A stretch of DNA of 64,000 nt from Magicicada septendecula (GCA_034769895.1 JAWRYS010001514.1:1-64000), one strand, 5' to 3'. Counted from the first letter of the stretch, positions 22,430 through 34,530 are shown. A program made the numbers and translations. The notes: a model not told the origin generated them from the sequence alone.

Positions 22430-24350
22430 CGACATTCTTCACTGCACGTAGCCAAAGTCAGTATTTTGATGTAACTAATTATATTCTTCCCAACCAAAAT
22501 CCACTTTATTTCATGCTTTGTGCACGTTTCTGTATTCGCCACCTTGTTTCTCCTTGGACTATATACACACATAATACCACAAACTTATACCCGCTTGCCA
22601 TGGCAACAGAAGATGACAGCCGTATGCTGGCCGCATAATTGTAGAGCAAATGGAGGACGTATCTATAGAGTAAGTATAATATGCCAGAAATATGAGAACT
22701 TAATAAAGGTCACAAGTTCAATGGCTGTGCGGGACGAAGGGCTTGCCCGTCGCCCGCTCGTATACTACGTTCCGAGCTTCAGAAAGAGCTCCTGCCGTAG
22801 GGACTACTGATAATCTGGATTTAGGGTGTGGCCTGCTACCGGCCGTGAAATAAAGGTCAAAAACTAAAACAAAATCAATAGTTTTCCTGTGAAAGCCAAT
22901 GGACTGTTAAAAATCGTGGTACTAAATCTGGTCCTGAAATATGGATCAAATTTTAATTTTTGTCATGTTACATACGAGTAGATCAAGACACAGGACAGAA
23001 GTTAAATGCCTGCTATAAATAAAAGATTTTTAAAGAATAAGATCAATTAGGGACACAGCTAAAATTTCGATAAAATGGTGGCTTTCAAACTTTTATTACG
23101 CCAGCGAAATATGGCTACTGCAGAAAAAATGCATTTAAAAAATATTGAAATCAAGCGGAACTTCAGACAGTTTCAGCTTTAGTCAGGATGAGTGACAGAA
23201 TAGAAGGTGCCATGTGGACAAAATGACGGGCGCACGTATTGGTAAATAAGTTCGTAGCTACAAACCAGCAGGTAACACTGCCTCAGCCAGAAAGATAACA
23301 TTCGGAAGCCATTGACGAAATAATGTGCTCTTAGTTGCGCGGCACTTTCCGACACTGTCTATACGGACCAAACAGAATGCACCGCGCCACTTATCAGATT
23401 GCACCGTTAACAAGATGAGATTGCCGGTTTTAGTCCACATTGCCGCTGTGTTGCCACAGTTAATATTCATCAACCGCACTATCTGTCCTCTTCACTGGAG
23501 CCGACCCGTCGTGTCATCGCCATTCTGCTGTCGACATACTCGTTGTTTAATGATGCGCAGAAACATGTCAACAACGTAACTACACTGACGAGAGATGAAA
23601 AATTAATTACGGATGATAACAGTAGCTTTGAAGCCAACTTTTATCCTTTTGGCTGAGAGATTTATAAGAGGCGTCGTGGCGCACCACGGAAACGATAAAA
23701 TATCGTGTAACGGCGCATCCAAAACCGTGTAAAAGGCGAGAAGTTCTGAAATCCAATCCACGAAGTAAAGAAGAAAACGAGAAATCCTCCTTACAGTTGT
23801 ACTGACAGGGCTCTTTTTAACTGACTACCAGGCCCTGCTAGCTTCGCAACTGGCACAATCTCAGGCGAGACCGCTCACAGACCTGTCCTTGTGTGACCCA
23901 GTCGCACGGTACAAGAGAAAGTACCGCTGACATAGTTTCTGCAACCCGTTTGGTAATCAGTCACATGGCAGCAAAATCCACATACAGGTCAATAATAATA
24001 AAAACTTCGAAATAAACGTCAGGAATCATTAATTATTATAGTTTTTATAATTAATCATTATGTTGATACGTTTCATGGACTTCAACTGTTTGAAGCCATC
24101 TTATTATTTGCTATACTTAAGTGTCAATTATTCTTTCTTTAATACGTATTTCAGAAAATTCTCACTCCCTCCTTCTTCTTATTTTTCTATTTCTTTTCTT
24201 TCTTCCTCATCTCAGTCTTCTTCTTTATTATTTTTACATTCATCTCTTAGCGATATTCAACTTATTAAAGAGGAAACAAGATACAACACACAGGCTGAAA
24301 CTCGTAAACGATTCATCGATTCATGCAGAGACTATTCAAAATTAATACGT
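22430..24350. other. No gene seen
   Basis: No convincing coding region. A 24-base string at 23746-23769 recurs with one mismatch at 61526-61549, so part of this is a dispersed repeat. Short ORFs here have no family resemblance. Confidence 0.45.
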
Positions 24351-24402
24351 CTACTAGTAATTTTATACAAACCACTATGTTATCTTTGGTATTGACGAGC
24401 GC

Positions 24403-24426
24403 TTTCGGCAGTCAAGCCATCTTCAG
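24403..24426 (-). ncRNA. Hammerhead-like core, left hairpin arm
   Basis: On the minus strand: CTGAAGA, TGGC-TTGACT-GCC (helix II of three G-C pairs), GAAA. It is the mirror copy of the core at 24522-24545. Helices I and III are not convincing. Confidence 0.35.
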
Positions 24427-24521
24427 GTCATTTACCAACGATAAATCGTTGGTATAACGATACACAAACTTATTATTTAAAAATAACGATAAATCATTTA
24501 CCATGAGAGTTGGTAAATGAC

Positions 24522-24545
24522 CTGAAGATGGCTTGACTGCCGAAA
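24522..24545 (+). ncRNA. Hammerhead-like core, right hairpin arm
   Basis: CTGAAGA, then GGC/GCC pair around TTGACT, then GAAA; GTC follows seven bases later (CGTC at 24550). This is the catalytic-core order of a hammerhead ribozyme, but helix III would be one base pair or absent. Such minimal forms are known from Penelope-like elements. Confidence 0.35.
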
Positions 24546-24707
24546 GCGCTCGTCAATACCAAAGATAACATAGTGGTTTGTATAAAATTACTAGTAGAAA
24601 TATTTGAGACCACTAACACTCCAATATAACAATAAAAAAAATTAATACGTTCACTCATCTCATACTCACACTCATACCACGACCATTGACGGCAGAAGGA
24701 GATGATA

Positions 24708-24796
24708 AAGAAGAAGAAGAAGAAGAAGAAGAAGAAGAAGAAGAAGAAGAAGAAGAAGAAGAAGAAGAAGAAGAAGAAGAAGAAGAAGAAGAAGAA
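24708..24796 (+). repeat. (GAA)n microsatellite
   Basis: About 29 AAG/GAA triplets, followed after 35 bases by a short (AAT)n run. Confidence 0.97.
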
Positions 24797-25194
24797 AAGG
24801 AAAAATGTTATATATTACTACTGTAATAATAATAATAATATTTTTTTATTATTACTAATTATCTTTTGAGGATTAATTTGTGCTCCCGTCGTCATGAGCA
24901 ACATTCATAGGTTATATCTTACGAAGAAATGTATCTCATGAGACGAATACCATTAACGATAAAATTAATAATTATTTCACCAAGAAAATGAACTGTATCA
25001 AGGTTGTATGTGTCTGTGCGCGCGCGCGCGTGCGCGTGTGAGTGAGAAGACAAATAGATCGACTAAAAAACAGATGGGCATAGCTGTCGCAGCTAAGGGC
25101 ATAGAGCATGCTAACTTTAAGTTTATATTTTGTATTCAGTAAAAATAAGCCTACAGTGTAGGAAGGAGATAATGTCCGAAGTCTAAGACAAAAG

Positions 25195-25310
25195 CTAACT
25201 CGATGATGTTGATACTGACGATGTTAATGACAACGATGGCGATGACGATGGTGGTGTTAGTAATGGTGGTTGTGAATTGCTGATGGTGGTGATGACGACG
25301 ACGACGACGA
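25195..25310. repeat. Imperfect GAT/GAC triplet-rich tract
   Basis: Loose repetition of GATGATGTT, GATGACGATGGTGG and (GAC)5. A short (CG)n/(TG)n tract lies just before, at 25016-25039. Confidence 0.7.
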
Positions 25311-25386
25311 TTAGGTTAAACACTAATACTGGACTAATAGTATGTACTAACACTCCAGAAATGTCAAAGTAAATAAAAACTGAATT

Positions 25387-25574
25387 CACAAACAGAAATT
25401 ACGCTGTTGCACACCACTATATAAAAAATTGACGATTAGCAATTTCGAGCCTCTCAGCTCATCATCAGAGCAGAAATGGGTATACTTCTGATCTGATGAT
25501 GAGCTGAGAGGATTGAAAGCACTAATCGGAAATTTTTTATATAGTTATGTGCAACAGCGTAATTTCTGTTTGTG
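25387..25574. repeat. Long hairpin with ~89-bp arms, second Penelope-type terminal family
   Basis: The arm 25387-25475 is the inverse of 25486-25574, with about ten mismatches and a 10-base loop. Both arms carry CTGATGATGAGCTGAGAGG followed by GAAA, the same logical core as at 24522 but a different sequence, so it is another family of the same type of element. Confidence 0.8.
25443..25468 (-). ncRNA. Hammerhead-like core with canonical CUGAUGA
   Basis: On the minus strand: CTGATGA, T, helix II GAGC/GCTC around TGAGAG, then GAAA. All conserved core bases of a hammerhead are present. CGTC follows nine bases after GAAA. The partner copy on the plus strand (25493-25518) has GATT in place of GCTC, so its helix II is broken. 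Confidence 0.4.
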
Positions 25575-25579
25575 ATTAT

Positions 25580-28500
25580 AACCACTAACACAAACTTATT
25601 ATTTAAAAATAAAATGAAACAAAAAAATTAAGTACCTCCTGGTTGCTAGCACATGGGGAGCCTTGGGGTATATTGTTGTCAAAGATACAAGAGAAAGAAA
25701 CTCATCTCTTTGCTGAGTCACGTACGCCTACCATAATGTCACTAGAAGTACAAGGGGTTATGCGAAAAGGCAAGCCAAGAGGAAATGAAGCAAGATGCTC
25801 AAGAGAGAAATATTCCACTGGAAGGAATTAAAAAAAGTTATCCTTTTGTATCTCCCATACTACTGTTAGGATTAAATGAAGTACGTAATGTTTTAGAAGA
25901 CAAACGTGCATTCACCTGTAGAGCAAACACAACATTGCGCATCACTTGTACCAGAGCCGCAACCAGTTATACGTGAAATCTGTTGGACAGCAAACAGCAC
26001 AGCTGGTGGATAATATGACGGACAACGACGTTGCGTAATGTAATCGTTATAGCGTAGCAGTGATAACGCACAGTGCACGCCCACTTACATAACGGCAATG
26101 GGCATACTGTACACAATTACGTAATTATAAACATTTTTGACACAGATACACGGCAATCAAGGTCGGTGTGAACATAATCGTCCGTTAAACGAACAAACAT
26201 CGTCGTATATGCGGGCTGGACTATACCGTCCGGAATTTCTCTTAACCTACCTTCTAATTCTGTCTCTTCACGTCCGTTCTTCTAAACTAAACGGTGAGTT
26301 CACTATCTATCGCTTTATTTCGCCTTATCTGTCCACAAAAGTTTTGCTGGCTGCTGTTAATTTTGCTGCAACTCATGTCTTAAACGGATGCTCACAAATA
26401 TTTATTTAGTAGTAAATCGTCAATGTAAATACCATGGTTAATGCTTTATAAAAGGGAATCAATTTAAATTGATTTAGCATTTACATTTTTTTAACATTAT
26501 TTTGCATTTACCTTTATTTAGCATTTACCTTTTACACCCTGTTCTATCAATATAATCCTATCATTTATCTCTCCATACCCTTTAATATTTTTTTCAATTT
26601 CTGAATGATTGCTATAGACACGCCTCTCTCTGATCTGTCTGATTTGCTGACGCCACTATAGAAATTGACGAACTTGTCAGTTTTCTCATTTCCCTTACCT
26701 TTCTTCTTTGTTCGAGTCAGGACACAAATGTCTAACCGCATTTTTCACAGTTCTAAGAAGACGTCCTTTAGCTTAGTATTGAGCCCTAGATAAAAAATGA
26801 AGAATGTAATATTTTAATGTAACATTAATTTTTATAAAATTTAAAAATTAACATTTCAATCAGCCACCATATTCAAGATATTATTTCTGTTTGTTTTTTA
26901 CTTATAAGAAACAGTACACTTACTGTGTGTACAATTTTAACTCCTGACCTCATTTCGTTCAACAATAATTAATTAAAAATACATACAGTTTGGAAAACGA
27001 AGCGCATTTTCGATAAATGTTTATTGGACGTTTTGCTTTCAGTTTAACGAGTAGAATCATTTCCCGAAGTTTGGAACCACCTTCTGGAAGAAGCACTCTG
27101 TGTATAGGGATATACTTCCTTCTGTAGTCATGTTAAGGCACTCTTGTAACTTTTTTGTTAAATTGAGTGCAGCCGGCGGTCGACAGTTTTGCCCTTTCCA
27201 ATCCTGTTTAATTTCATCATCACTGACCACTTTGATAGACGTACAAATTACCAGATAATTATAACTCCTCCTGGCTTCACAACAGCTTTATTTCTATTCT
27301 GATGTCATTGTCTGTGTTATTTACTAGAAAGACACATTTTCTACGGCACATAATATAGTGAAATAAAGGGATGAGAGCTGGAGTATATTAAACTGGCCTT
27401 TCGTATCCCATGACATGTTCACTTCGTAAAGAGCTGTTGTTATTGTTTCTTTACGTCCCTGTTAAAAGCGACTAGATTCGGTTTATCCAATATTATTATT
27501 ATTTATCCATTATTATTCATAAATGGAGCTCTCACTTAACTTGTTTCTAATACACAAAAATATACAAAATTTCTGTTGACTCAATATTCCATCATTTTGT
27601 CTGATGCAGCCGCCAACATTCCTTATGGTTGTTTGTATTCATTTTGCGTGGATTGCCAATGAGGTTTTGTCAGTCAGTGTTGCCGGGATACACAAAAGAG
27701 CACAGTTGTTGTGATATATCAAAAGAGCACAGTACACAAACACCAAAGCGTCAAACGTTGCCTTGACAGACGTTGCGTTACATTTTTGACACCCGATTAT
27801 CATCTTTGTACTTTTTCCTGAACATTCTTTCTCTTATGCTTGGCACAACGATTTAATTGTACTCTTGAGATAATAATTTTGAGGACAAATAAATGTACTC
27901 TAGGCCCTTATAACAAGCTCTGAAGAACCCATATAATGTCTAGAAATACTGATAAACGATTTTTCTTTTCTTTCCTTCACGAGTTCTATTTTTTCTGCTG
28001 TCTGTGAACATGTTGAAATGTTAAGTACTTATTTCGAAAGACGAACTGATGATTCGGGAAATTTAAGTAAATATTTGACTACTGTTAATTTTACACGTTG
28101 TATTAATAATTCTACAATATGAGGAAATTTTGTTTGGTGATTTCCTGATTTTGCGGTCAACAAATCCCCTAATTTCCTTAATTTAATTTTGGACTAAACG
28201 CAGCGACAACAAAAAAACGTCAATTTTGTTATTGCTTATTGTAGTAGCTGTTTCATAATCTCGCCCACAATAACGGCGATATCTTCCTTGACATATCTTC
28301 CCTTTATTGCTTACTTAAATTTTTTGAAATTTGGCAGGAAGTATATACGCTTCTGCTTCAAGAATTTGTCGTGGAATTATATTCTCTACCAGTCATCAAT
28401 TTAAAAATAACATCAACACTGTAGTAAATAATTCTGATTTCTGAATTTTGCCTGACATGTTTGAGACTGTTCAGACTCAGGTGCTGTAGTTTTTCTTTTC

Positions 28501-28990
28501 TTCTAGTTTTTCTCTTCCTTGTTGCAAGTACTCTGATTTATCGACGATTACTACCGTTTTTCTTGTTATCTGTGGAATACCGTTCAAAGTTGATAACTCT
28601 ATTACTCCTATTAATTCTATTTTTCATTTAGCCATTTGTGATTCTTAATGGGAAGTTGAGCTACGTATTATTGCCAATTATGTAGGCCAGCGGAGCGGCT
28701 TAATTTATTTTATTATTTCGTCGAACAGTGTAGAAAAAGAACTGATAATGATCGAATTCCGTCTAGTAAATTTTCCTTGGATTCCATGTGATTTTGAATG
28801 TTCATATTTTTATCTTATTTGTTAAATAGATAAATCTAAGAAAATAAGGCTTTAAAATACCTCAAAAAAATGCAAGAGAAACTAAATATATGCAAGTCCA
28901 GATGTCTGGAGTAAACAATCCAACTTTTTTAACAGTGGGAAATAATATAGTTGAATATTTTTTTCTAATTTAGGATGGAAAATTGCAGAT
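25580..28990. other. Long gene-free stretch
   Basis: 3.4 kb of AT-rich sequence. ORFs are under 100 codons with no family match or splice structure. A GTG-free direct duplication of AAAAGAGCACAGT occurs at about 27694 and 27721. Nothing else stands out. Confidence 0.5.
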
Positions 28991-28994
28991 ACTA

Positions 28995-29009
28995 ATATTA
29001 TTAGAAATG
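28995..29009. repeat. Target-site duplication, left side of Penelope-like element
   Basis: ATATTATTAGAAATG here equals 32319-32333 on the far side of the element. A perfect 15-base match flanking the element. Confidence 0.75.
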
Positions 29010-29040
29010 ATTTTGAGACTACGGTGAAAATTAGAAATTG

Positions 29041-29540
29041 TAACTACAGTGATTTTGAGACAAATTTCCAGCCCATGCATTGCTGCAGGAAAGGAAAATA
29101 CATGGACGCGCTTGAGGAGTATGAAATACATAAAGCCGTCAAAATCAACAGTGATTATGTCTTGAACGATAAACTTTCATTTTCACATAACATATTGTAC
29201 GACACGGCAATACTTGCACACGGGCACCGGTAAATAGAAAGTTACAGTACACACGGGCTATAATAAACAAAACAGTTTTATCTGTGGATATATAAACAGT
29301 GAATCAGTCGATTGATAATGTCCACGCGAGAAACATAAAATTTCATGTTCGCGTATGTGAATTTCCGCTGTCGTAAAAGTGCACTTTTACTGTAATGATT
29401 TTAGTATTTTAATTTTTTAACGATCTCTAATGAGTGATCAAGTTTTCTGAAGATGGCAATTCGTTGCCGAAACGCCTCATAAAGGACAAGAAAAACGAAG
29501 TCGCACGACGGATATCTGGTAAATACGTCTACATATATTA
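29041..29540 (+). repeat. Left pseudo-LTR of the Penelope-like element
   Basis: Matches 31825-32324. It starts inside the coding end of the endonuclease (codons for NYSDFETNFQPMHCC onward to the stop at 29233) and continues through the 3' untranslated end. This copy keeps CTGAAGA in the hammerhead-like core. Confidence 0.9.
29447..29473 (+). ncRNA. Hammerhead-like core in left pseudo-LTR
   Basis: CTGAAGA, T, helix II GGCAA-TTCG-TTGCC (five pairs closed by a UUCG tetraloop), GAAA. The UUCG loop and perfect stem make this a well-formed helix II. Hammerheads are known from pseudo-LTRs of Penelope elements. Helices I and III could not be drawn with confidence. Confidence 0.5.
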
Positions 29541-29571
29541 ATATAAGCGACTTGGAGACAACTAACCTAAA

Positions 29572-32017
29572 ATGTATTATATTGGAGCCCGTCAGGCAAG
29601 TGTTGTCTATAAATATAAAAATGTTAAAATCAAAATGCTAAAAGTTGCACAAAACATTAAATTTAATAAAATGTGTATAAAAATGAATATCATACCAAAA
29701 TATGCACGCATAAATATTAATTCAAGAACACCGGCGGCACTCAAGACAAAACAAATAGCAGAAAAAATGTGGTTAACGCAAGAAATTAGACAATTATACA
29801 AAAATAAAAACAAGTTAAATACGGATCTTTATAAAGCGCATTTAGAAATGTTAAAGGAAATTCACCCTGCAGTTATAGATATTATCATGACTAAAATTAA
29901 CGCTTTAATATCCAATTATTTTTATCATAAAGTATTAACACATAAAAAGAAAATACTAAATTTATATCGTATTGAGCGTAAAAAAGAAAATAGACCAATA
30001 GAATGTAAACATGTGTTCTATGAACGTGTAACGAATACAACCAACATAGATTTCACTACCCAAGAAATAAACACGCTTAATAAAGGTCTGAAATATAATG
30101 TACCAAGATTTAATACGACAAACGAAATTGTCCATGAGGTCGTTAACGCTGAAGCTGCAATTAAAAGATTAAATGGTTCCGTTGCACAGAATGAGGCAAG
30201 GGTTTTTATCAGCAACAAACTCAATAACGTAATTAATAGTAATAAATGTAAAAGTCAAAACAATTTTTTAAAAAGTAAATATAAGCAGGATATCATGACT
30301 CTTAAAACCATAAAAAGTAAACTTGAGAAAAATGATGCAATTATAAGTAAGGCAGATAAGGGTGACACATTGGTGGTCATACAGAAAAGAGAATATACGC
30401 AAAAGGTATTTGATTTCATAAATAATAATAATATTAAGAAAATAGACCGGGATCCCACAAAGGCTTATGTAAAAACTTTGAATAACACCATTAATCAATG
30501 TAATTGATTGTTAGATGAGAAAACACTCAGATATTTAAAACCAATTAATGCCAAGGCACGAAAATTCACAGGACTACCCAAAATCCACAAGGAAAATACA
30601 CCAATCAGACCAGTAATAAACTACACCACAGCTCCCGGATACAAAGCTGCTAAATTGTTAGAGACTTTAATTAAAAATAATATCAGGATAGCAAATAATT
30701 ACAGTATAAAGAACAGTTATGAGTTTGTTGAAAAACTTAAAAAGAAGAAATACTACCACAATATAAATTGGTATCGTTAGACGTAACTAACTTGTACACT
30801 AATATCCCCGTGAGGGAAACTATAGAAATTGTAAATAACAATTTAAAGGAAGTAGCTCAACTTAGTATGCAAAAAATCAACGAACTTATAAAACTCCTTA
30901 CAGTCGTCTTAGAACAAAATTACTTCACGTTTGACAACGGGTTTTTTACACAGGATGACGGTCTGGCTATGGGTTCGCCACTATCAGGACTATTAGCTGA
31001 TATATACTTAAATTATTATGAGAATATAAACATAATATATAATAAATTATACAAGAATAAATCATTTTTTACTGTAGATACGTCGATGATACGTTTATGA
31101 TATTTAATGAAACAAACAGACAAATACAAAACTTAAATAGTCACATAAATAGCATACACCATAAGATTAAATTCACGTCTGAAAAAAAAGAAGAAAATCG
31201 ATTAAATTTCTTAGATTTAACCATTTTAAAAAACGAAGGAAAACTTCAATTTAAAATCTATAGAAAGGCCACAACAACGGACATCACAATTCATGCCGAT
31301 TCATATCATCCCACCTCGCATAAAATGGCAGCTTACAATAGTTTTGTGCACAGATTGCTAACTATACCGTTAAGTGAAAAAGACTACAATGAAGAGGTTA
31401 ACACCATCAAGTACATAGCAGCGGCTAACGGATATAAAAGTTCATTAGTGGATAAATTAATAAGTAAACACAAAGAGAAGAAATTAAAAAAGTCGAACAA
31501 TGATAACACACTTCCAGTTAATAAATACATATCTGCAGATTACACAAATATTTTACCAAATATTTTAGTTAACGAACTCAAGAAACACCATGTAATTGTA
31601 ACTTTCCGCACAAATAACAGCATTCAGAGATTTCTTAGCCGGAAGAACAGTATACCAGAAAGAAAAAGAACCGGCATATACAAGATGAATTGCAGCTCAT
31701 GCGATATGTTCTATATAGGCCAAACAGGCAGACCGTTTGAAGAAAGATATAAAGAACATCTTCCCAGAAGGGAATTGCATAAAACAACATCAAATTTTGC
31801 CAGACACCTGATGGTATGTAGTCATAACTACAGTGATTTTGAGACAAATTTCCAGCCCATGCATTGCTGCAGGAAAGGAAAATACATGGACGCGCTTGAG
31901 GAGTATGAAATATATAAAGCCGTCAAAATCAATAGTGATTATGTCTTGAACGATAAACTTACATTTTCACTTAACATATTGTACGACACGGCAATACTTG
32001 CACACGGGCGCCGGTAA
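29572..32017 (+). pseudogene. Penelope-like reverse transcriptase with GIY-YIG endonuclease, broken
   Basis: The gene would copy the element's RNA at a nick made by its own endonuclease. The first part (29572-30507) covers the N-terminal region. A TGA at 30505 interrupts it; the same frame goes on with TGLPKIHKENTPIRPVINY, the fingers motif. A frameshift near 30765 leads to SLDVTNLYTNIP (motif A) and AMGSPLSGLLADIYL (motif B). A further one-base shift lies near 31075, exactly before the catalytic YVDD, which is read only in the next frame. The last part (31097-32017, 306 codons) carries GIY at 31673-31681 and YIG at 31712-31720, with CSSC between, QTGRPFEERYKEH after, and a Cys/His-containing tail. 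Three lesions make it dead. The identification is firm. Confidence 0.9.
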
Positions 32018-32324
32018 ATAGAAAGTTACAGTACACACGGGCTATAGTAAACAAAACAGTTTTATCTGTAGATATATAAACAGTGAATCAGTCGATTGAT
32101 AATGTCCACGCGAGAAACATAAAATTTCATGTTCGCGTATGTGAATTTCCGCTGTCGTAAAAGTGCACTTTTACTGTAATGATTTTAGTATTTTAATTTT
32201 TTAACGATCTCTAATGAGTGATAAAGTTTTTTGAAGATGGCAATTCGTTGCCGAAACGCCTCATAAAGGACAAGAAAAACGAAGTCGCACGACGGATATC
32301 TGGTAAATACGTCTACATATATTA
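31825..32324 (+). repeat. Right pseudo-LTR of the Penelope-like element
   Basis: Counterpart of 29041-29540. It includes the last codons of the endonuclease and the 3' end. The core at 32231 reads TTGAAGA instead of CTGAAGA, a change at a base hammerhead catalysis requires; helix II and GAAA are unchanged. Confidence 0.9.
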
Positions 32325-32333
32325 TTAGAAATG
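32319..32333. repeat. Target-site duplication, right side of Penelope-like element
   Basis: ATATTATTAGAAATG, equal to 28995-29009. It overlaps by six bases the end of the pseudo-LTR match, so the exact border is uncertain by that amount. Confidence 0.75.
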
Positions 32334-33018
32334 GAATGACGTTCCGTATCGTTAGTGGGAACAGATGTTATTATTACTATGAAAAGCTAATCAAATCCAA
32401 TATTCTAGGCAAACTGAAACTGAAATTATACAAAAATCTTGTGACTAATGAACATGATATGAATCGACTGATACAAGGAGCTAATACATTGTTGAAAACT
32501 TATGATTAGACTGGACTTACGTAAGGTGTCTGGACGGTAAAAGAACAATTGTGAGGTTGTCAGACTGGAAACTAATGAAAAGATGTAACACATGGACACC
32601 GAGTTGTTTGGACAACGTAGAGATAGTTTGAACGACACGGGAGTGAGAGGTTGGAAAAGGTTATGTGGTGACAGGAAAATGTTGAGAAAACTAAACCTCA
32701 CCCGTGTTTGAAAGTTATAGACGAATTGTTGCCAAACTTAAAGTGACCACTGAGTGTGAAGGTAATCCATAGCGCGAACTACTTCCTCTTATCACGGGGT
32801 TAAGACAACTAAGAGAAAGTGAAAATTATTTTGTAAACGTATTTGTTTTTATGCGTATGAGCCACTGTGGACTACGTTTGTTTCAACAGGTTCCCCCCCT
32901 TCTTCTCCTCTCTCTTCCTCCTCTCCTTCATTCTTGATCGATGTCTCTCCCTCCCTTCCTCTGTCCAGATGAGACTTGTCCCCTTCTTGGGTTTTTTTCT
33001 AAAAACCTTGGACATTTT
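32334..33018. other. No gene seen
   Basis: Includes a pyrimidine-rich run (32890-32960) but no recognisable element or ORF. Confidence 0.5.
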
Positions 33019-33370
33019 TTAATTTCTTTTTGAGCATAAGCATTCTTCAATGCCTTCTTGAGTCATCTGGAGTTCTTCAATGTCTTTTTCTCTTTCTTTG
33101 TACCATGTTTTTGACATTTTGAGCTTTGTGAAATAGTTATAAAGTTTCCCTATTAGTCTGTCAGGATTCAATCTTTGAACATGTCCGTAGAAAGTAATTT
33201 TTCTTTTTCTAATTACGTCTGTGATTTTCTCAACATGTGTGTGCCGTCTTCGGTACTGTTCTCCATCTTTTATTGATCGCAAGATATGTCTTAATGTTTT
33301 CATTTCTGTGACTTCCAGTTCTTTCATCATCATTTTCTTGTTCAGATTCAGACACTCAGCTGCATAAATG
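33019..33370 (-). pseudogene. LINE reverse transcriptase C-terminal tail
   Basis: On the minus strand: AAECLNLNKKMMMKELEVTEM, then KTLRHILRSIKDGEQYRRR, ITDVIRKRKITFYGHVQRLN, and a W..EREKDIEEL block. This is the well-known end of arthropod non-LTR polyproteins (E..KILR.ILGP...YR.R...EL......I...I...RL.FYGH..R). About 105 codons are open from the first ATG. The upstream reverse transcriptase is missing, so it is 5'-truncated. Confidence 0.8.
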
Positions 33371-33764
33371 CTTCCGGGCGAATTACTGTTGAATAATGCC
33401 TAAGTTTGGCATTAATGGATATTGATTTATTTATAAGCGAATTTATTAATAAAAATAAATGTTATCCACTTAACTATTTTTGGTTAAATAAAATTACTTT
33501 TGAGATAACTAGGTCTAAATAAACTAAAACAGTCACTGTCTTACTTAAGATTAATCGATGCGGTCTTGGGTTTGCATTTATTTCACAAGATGTGATTTTT
33601 TATTATACTGCCTCTCGACAGCCAGTCTTATATTGTAGCTCGCGTGCAACCGATTTCTTTGTTTACTTTTTATCAGTCAGTCGTTTTCATTTCTACGCCC
33701 AATCAGTTTAAGCTGCCCTTAATGCGGCAGAATAGTCTTTTCTTTATACTTGTGCCTTGACAAC

Positions 33765-33833
33765 TCTACGGACCACTTGTGATCTTCTTGCAGACCACCA
33801 GGAGGTCCGCGTACAACCGGTTAGTAACCACTG
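33765..33833 (+). mobile_element. Right terminus of a hAT-type element
   Basis: GGACCAC...GACCACCAGGAGGTCCGCG...GGTTAGTAACCACTG. Its complement, CAGTGGTTACTAACC..GCGGACCTCCTGGTGGTC, is the usual start of Charlie-like hAT elements (CAGTGGTTCTCAAC...GCGGACC). The left partner end was not found. Confidence 0.45.
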
Positions 33834-33839
33834 CTACAG

Positions 33840-34530
33840 AGAAAGAAGAAAAAACTAAATGTAATAAAGCAGTTTTGTCACAATTTATTTTAAGTCGACG
33901 TCGTCAAAAATAGATCGTGATGTTGTATGCTGGTAGTGATTTCACGGTGACTCAGTTCACCAATCCCTGTGGAGGAGTGTTCACCGGTAGATCACACATC
34001 GCGCACCAAACCCGTATCTCGTGCTGTCCTGTTACACGTTTTTGCTATTATCCGTTGCACAATTTTTGTCATCAACCGATTTACTTAACTGTAATGAGAT
34101 AGAATTAGGTACGCAAACACGTACACACACAGCGCACACCCATTTCCGATCGTTAAATGTTTACTACGCCCACCTTGCGTTTCATTTACATCATGGGTTA
34201 AATGGTAATTTGACCTGAGTTTCAAAAAGGTCGTACATTTTATAAAAGATTTTATATTTCTAGTGCGATTAAAGCAGCTCAGCTGTGCCTTTGTGAACCT
34301 TATTTTTGATGGTGATGTGATTCATTCCACACCCACACTCATAATTTTGTTTGCCTTACGGAGTCTTATGAGGTTTTGTTCGTGACGTGGAACCGCAAAA
34401 AAAATCTAATGCGTGCAAGCAGTTTTTTCTGAGTCTCGTTTTGTGTGTATGTGTGTAGGGGGCGTGAGTTAATTTCTGGGGGTAAGAGGAAGAAGGACTA
34501 ATACCGCTATCTCCGCCACGGTGGCTCCCG
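33840..34530. other. No gene seen
   Basis: AT-rich with a short CA/GT-rich patch near 34120 and 34440. No ORF with support. Confidence 0.5.

Larger units (their letters stand above)
24352..24597. repeat. Long hairpin with ~88-bp arms, Penelope-type terminal sequence
   Basis: The left arm 24352-24439 is the inverse of the right arm 24509-24597, nearly perfectly, with a ~69-base AT-rich loop. Each arm contains CTGAAGATGGC..GCCGAAAGCG, which matches the CTGAAGATGGC...GCCGAAACG of the Penelope-like element terminal repeat at 29447. It is best read as two terminal fragments of a related Penelope element in inverted orientation. Confidence 0.8.
29010..32318 (+). mobile_element. Penelope-like retroelement
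   Basis: About 3.3 kb between 15-base target duplications. It has terminal direct repeats of ~500 bases (29041-29540 and 31825-32324, offset 2784), the arrangement called pseudo-LTRs in Penelope elements: a 5'-truncated copy of the 3' part lies ahead of the main ORF. The two repeats differ at a few bases only, so insertion is not ancient. The ORF between encodes reverse transcriptase and GIY-YIG endonuclease, the diagnostic pair. Frame damage makes it non-functional. Confidence 0.9.
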
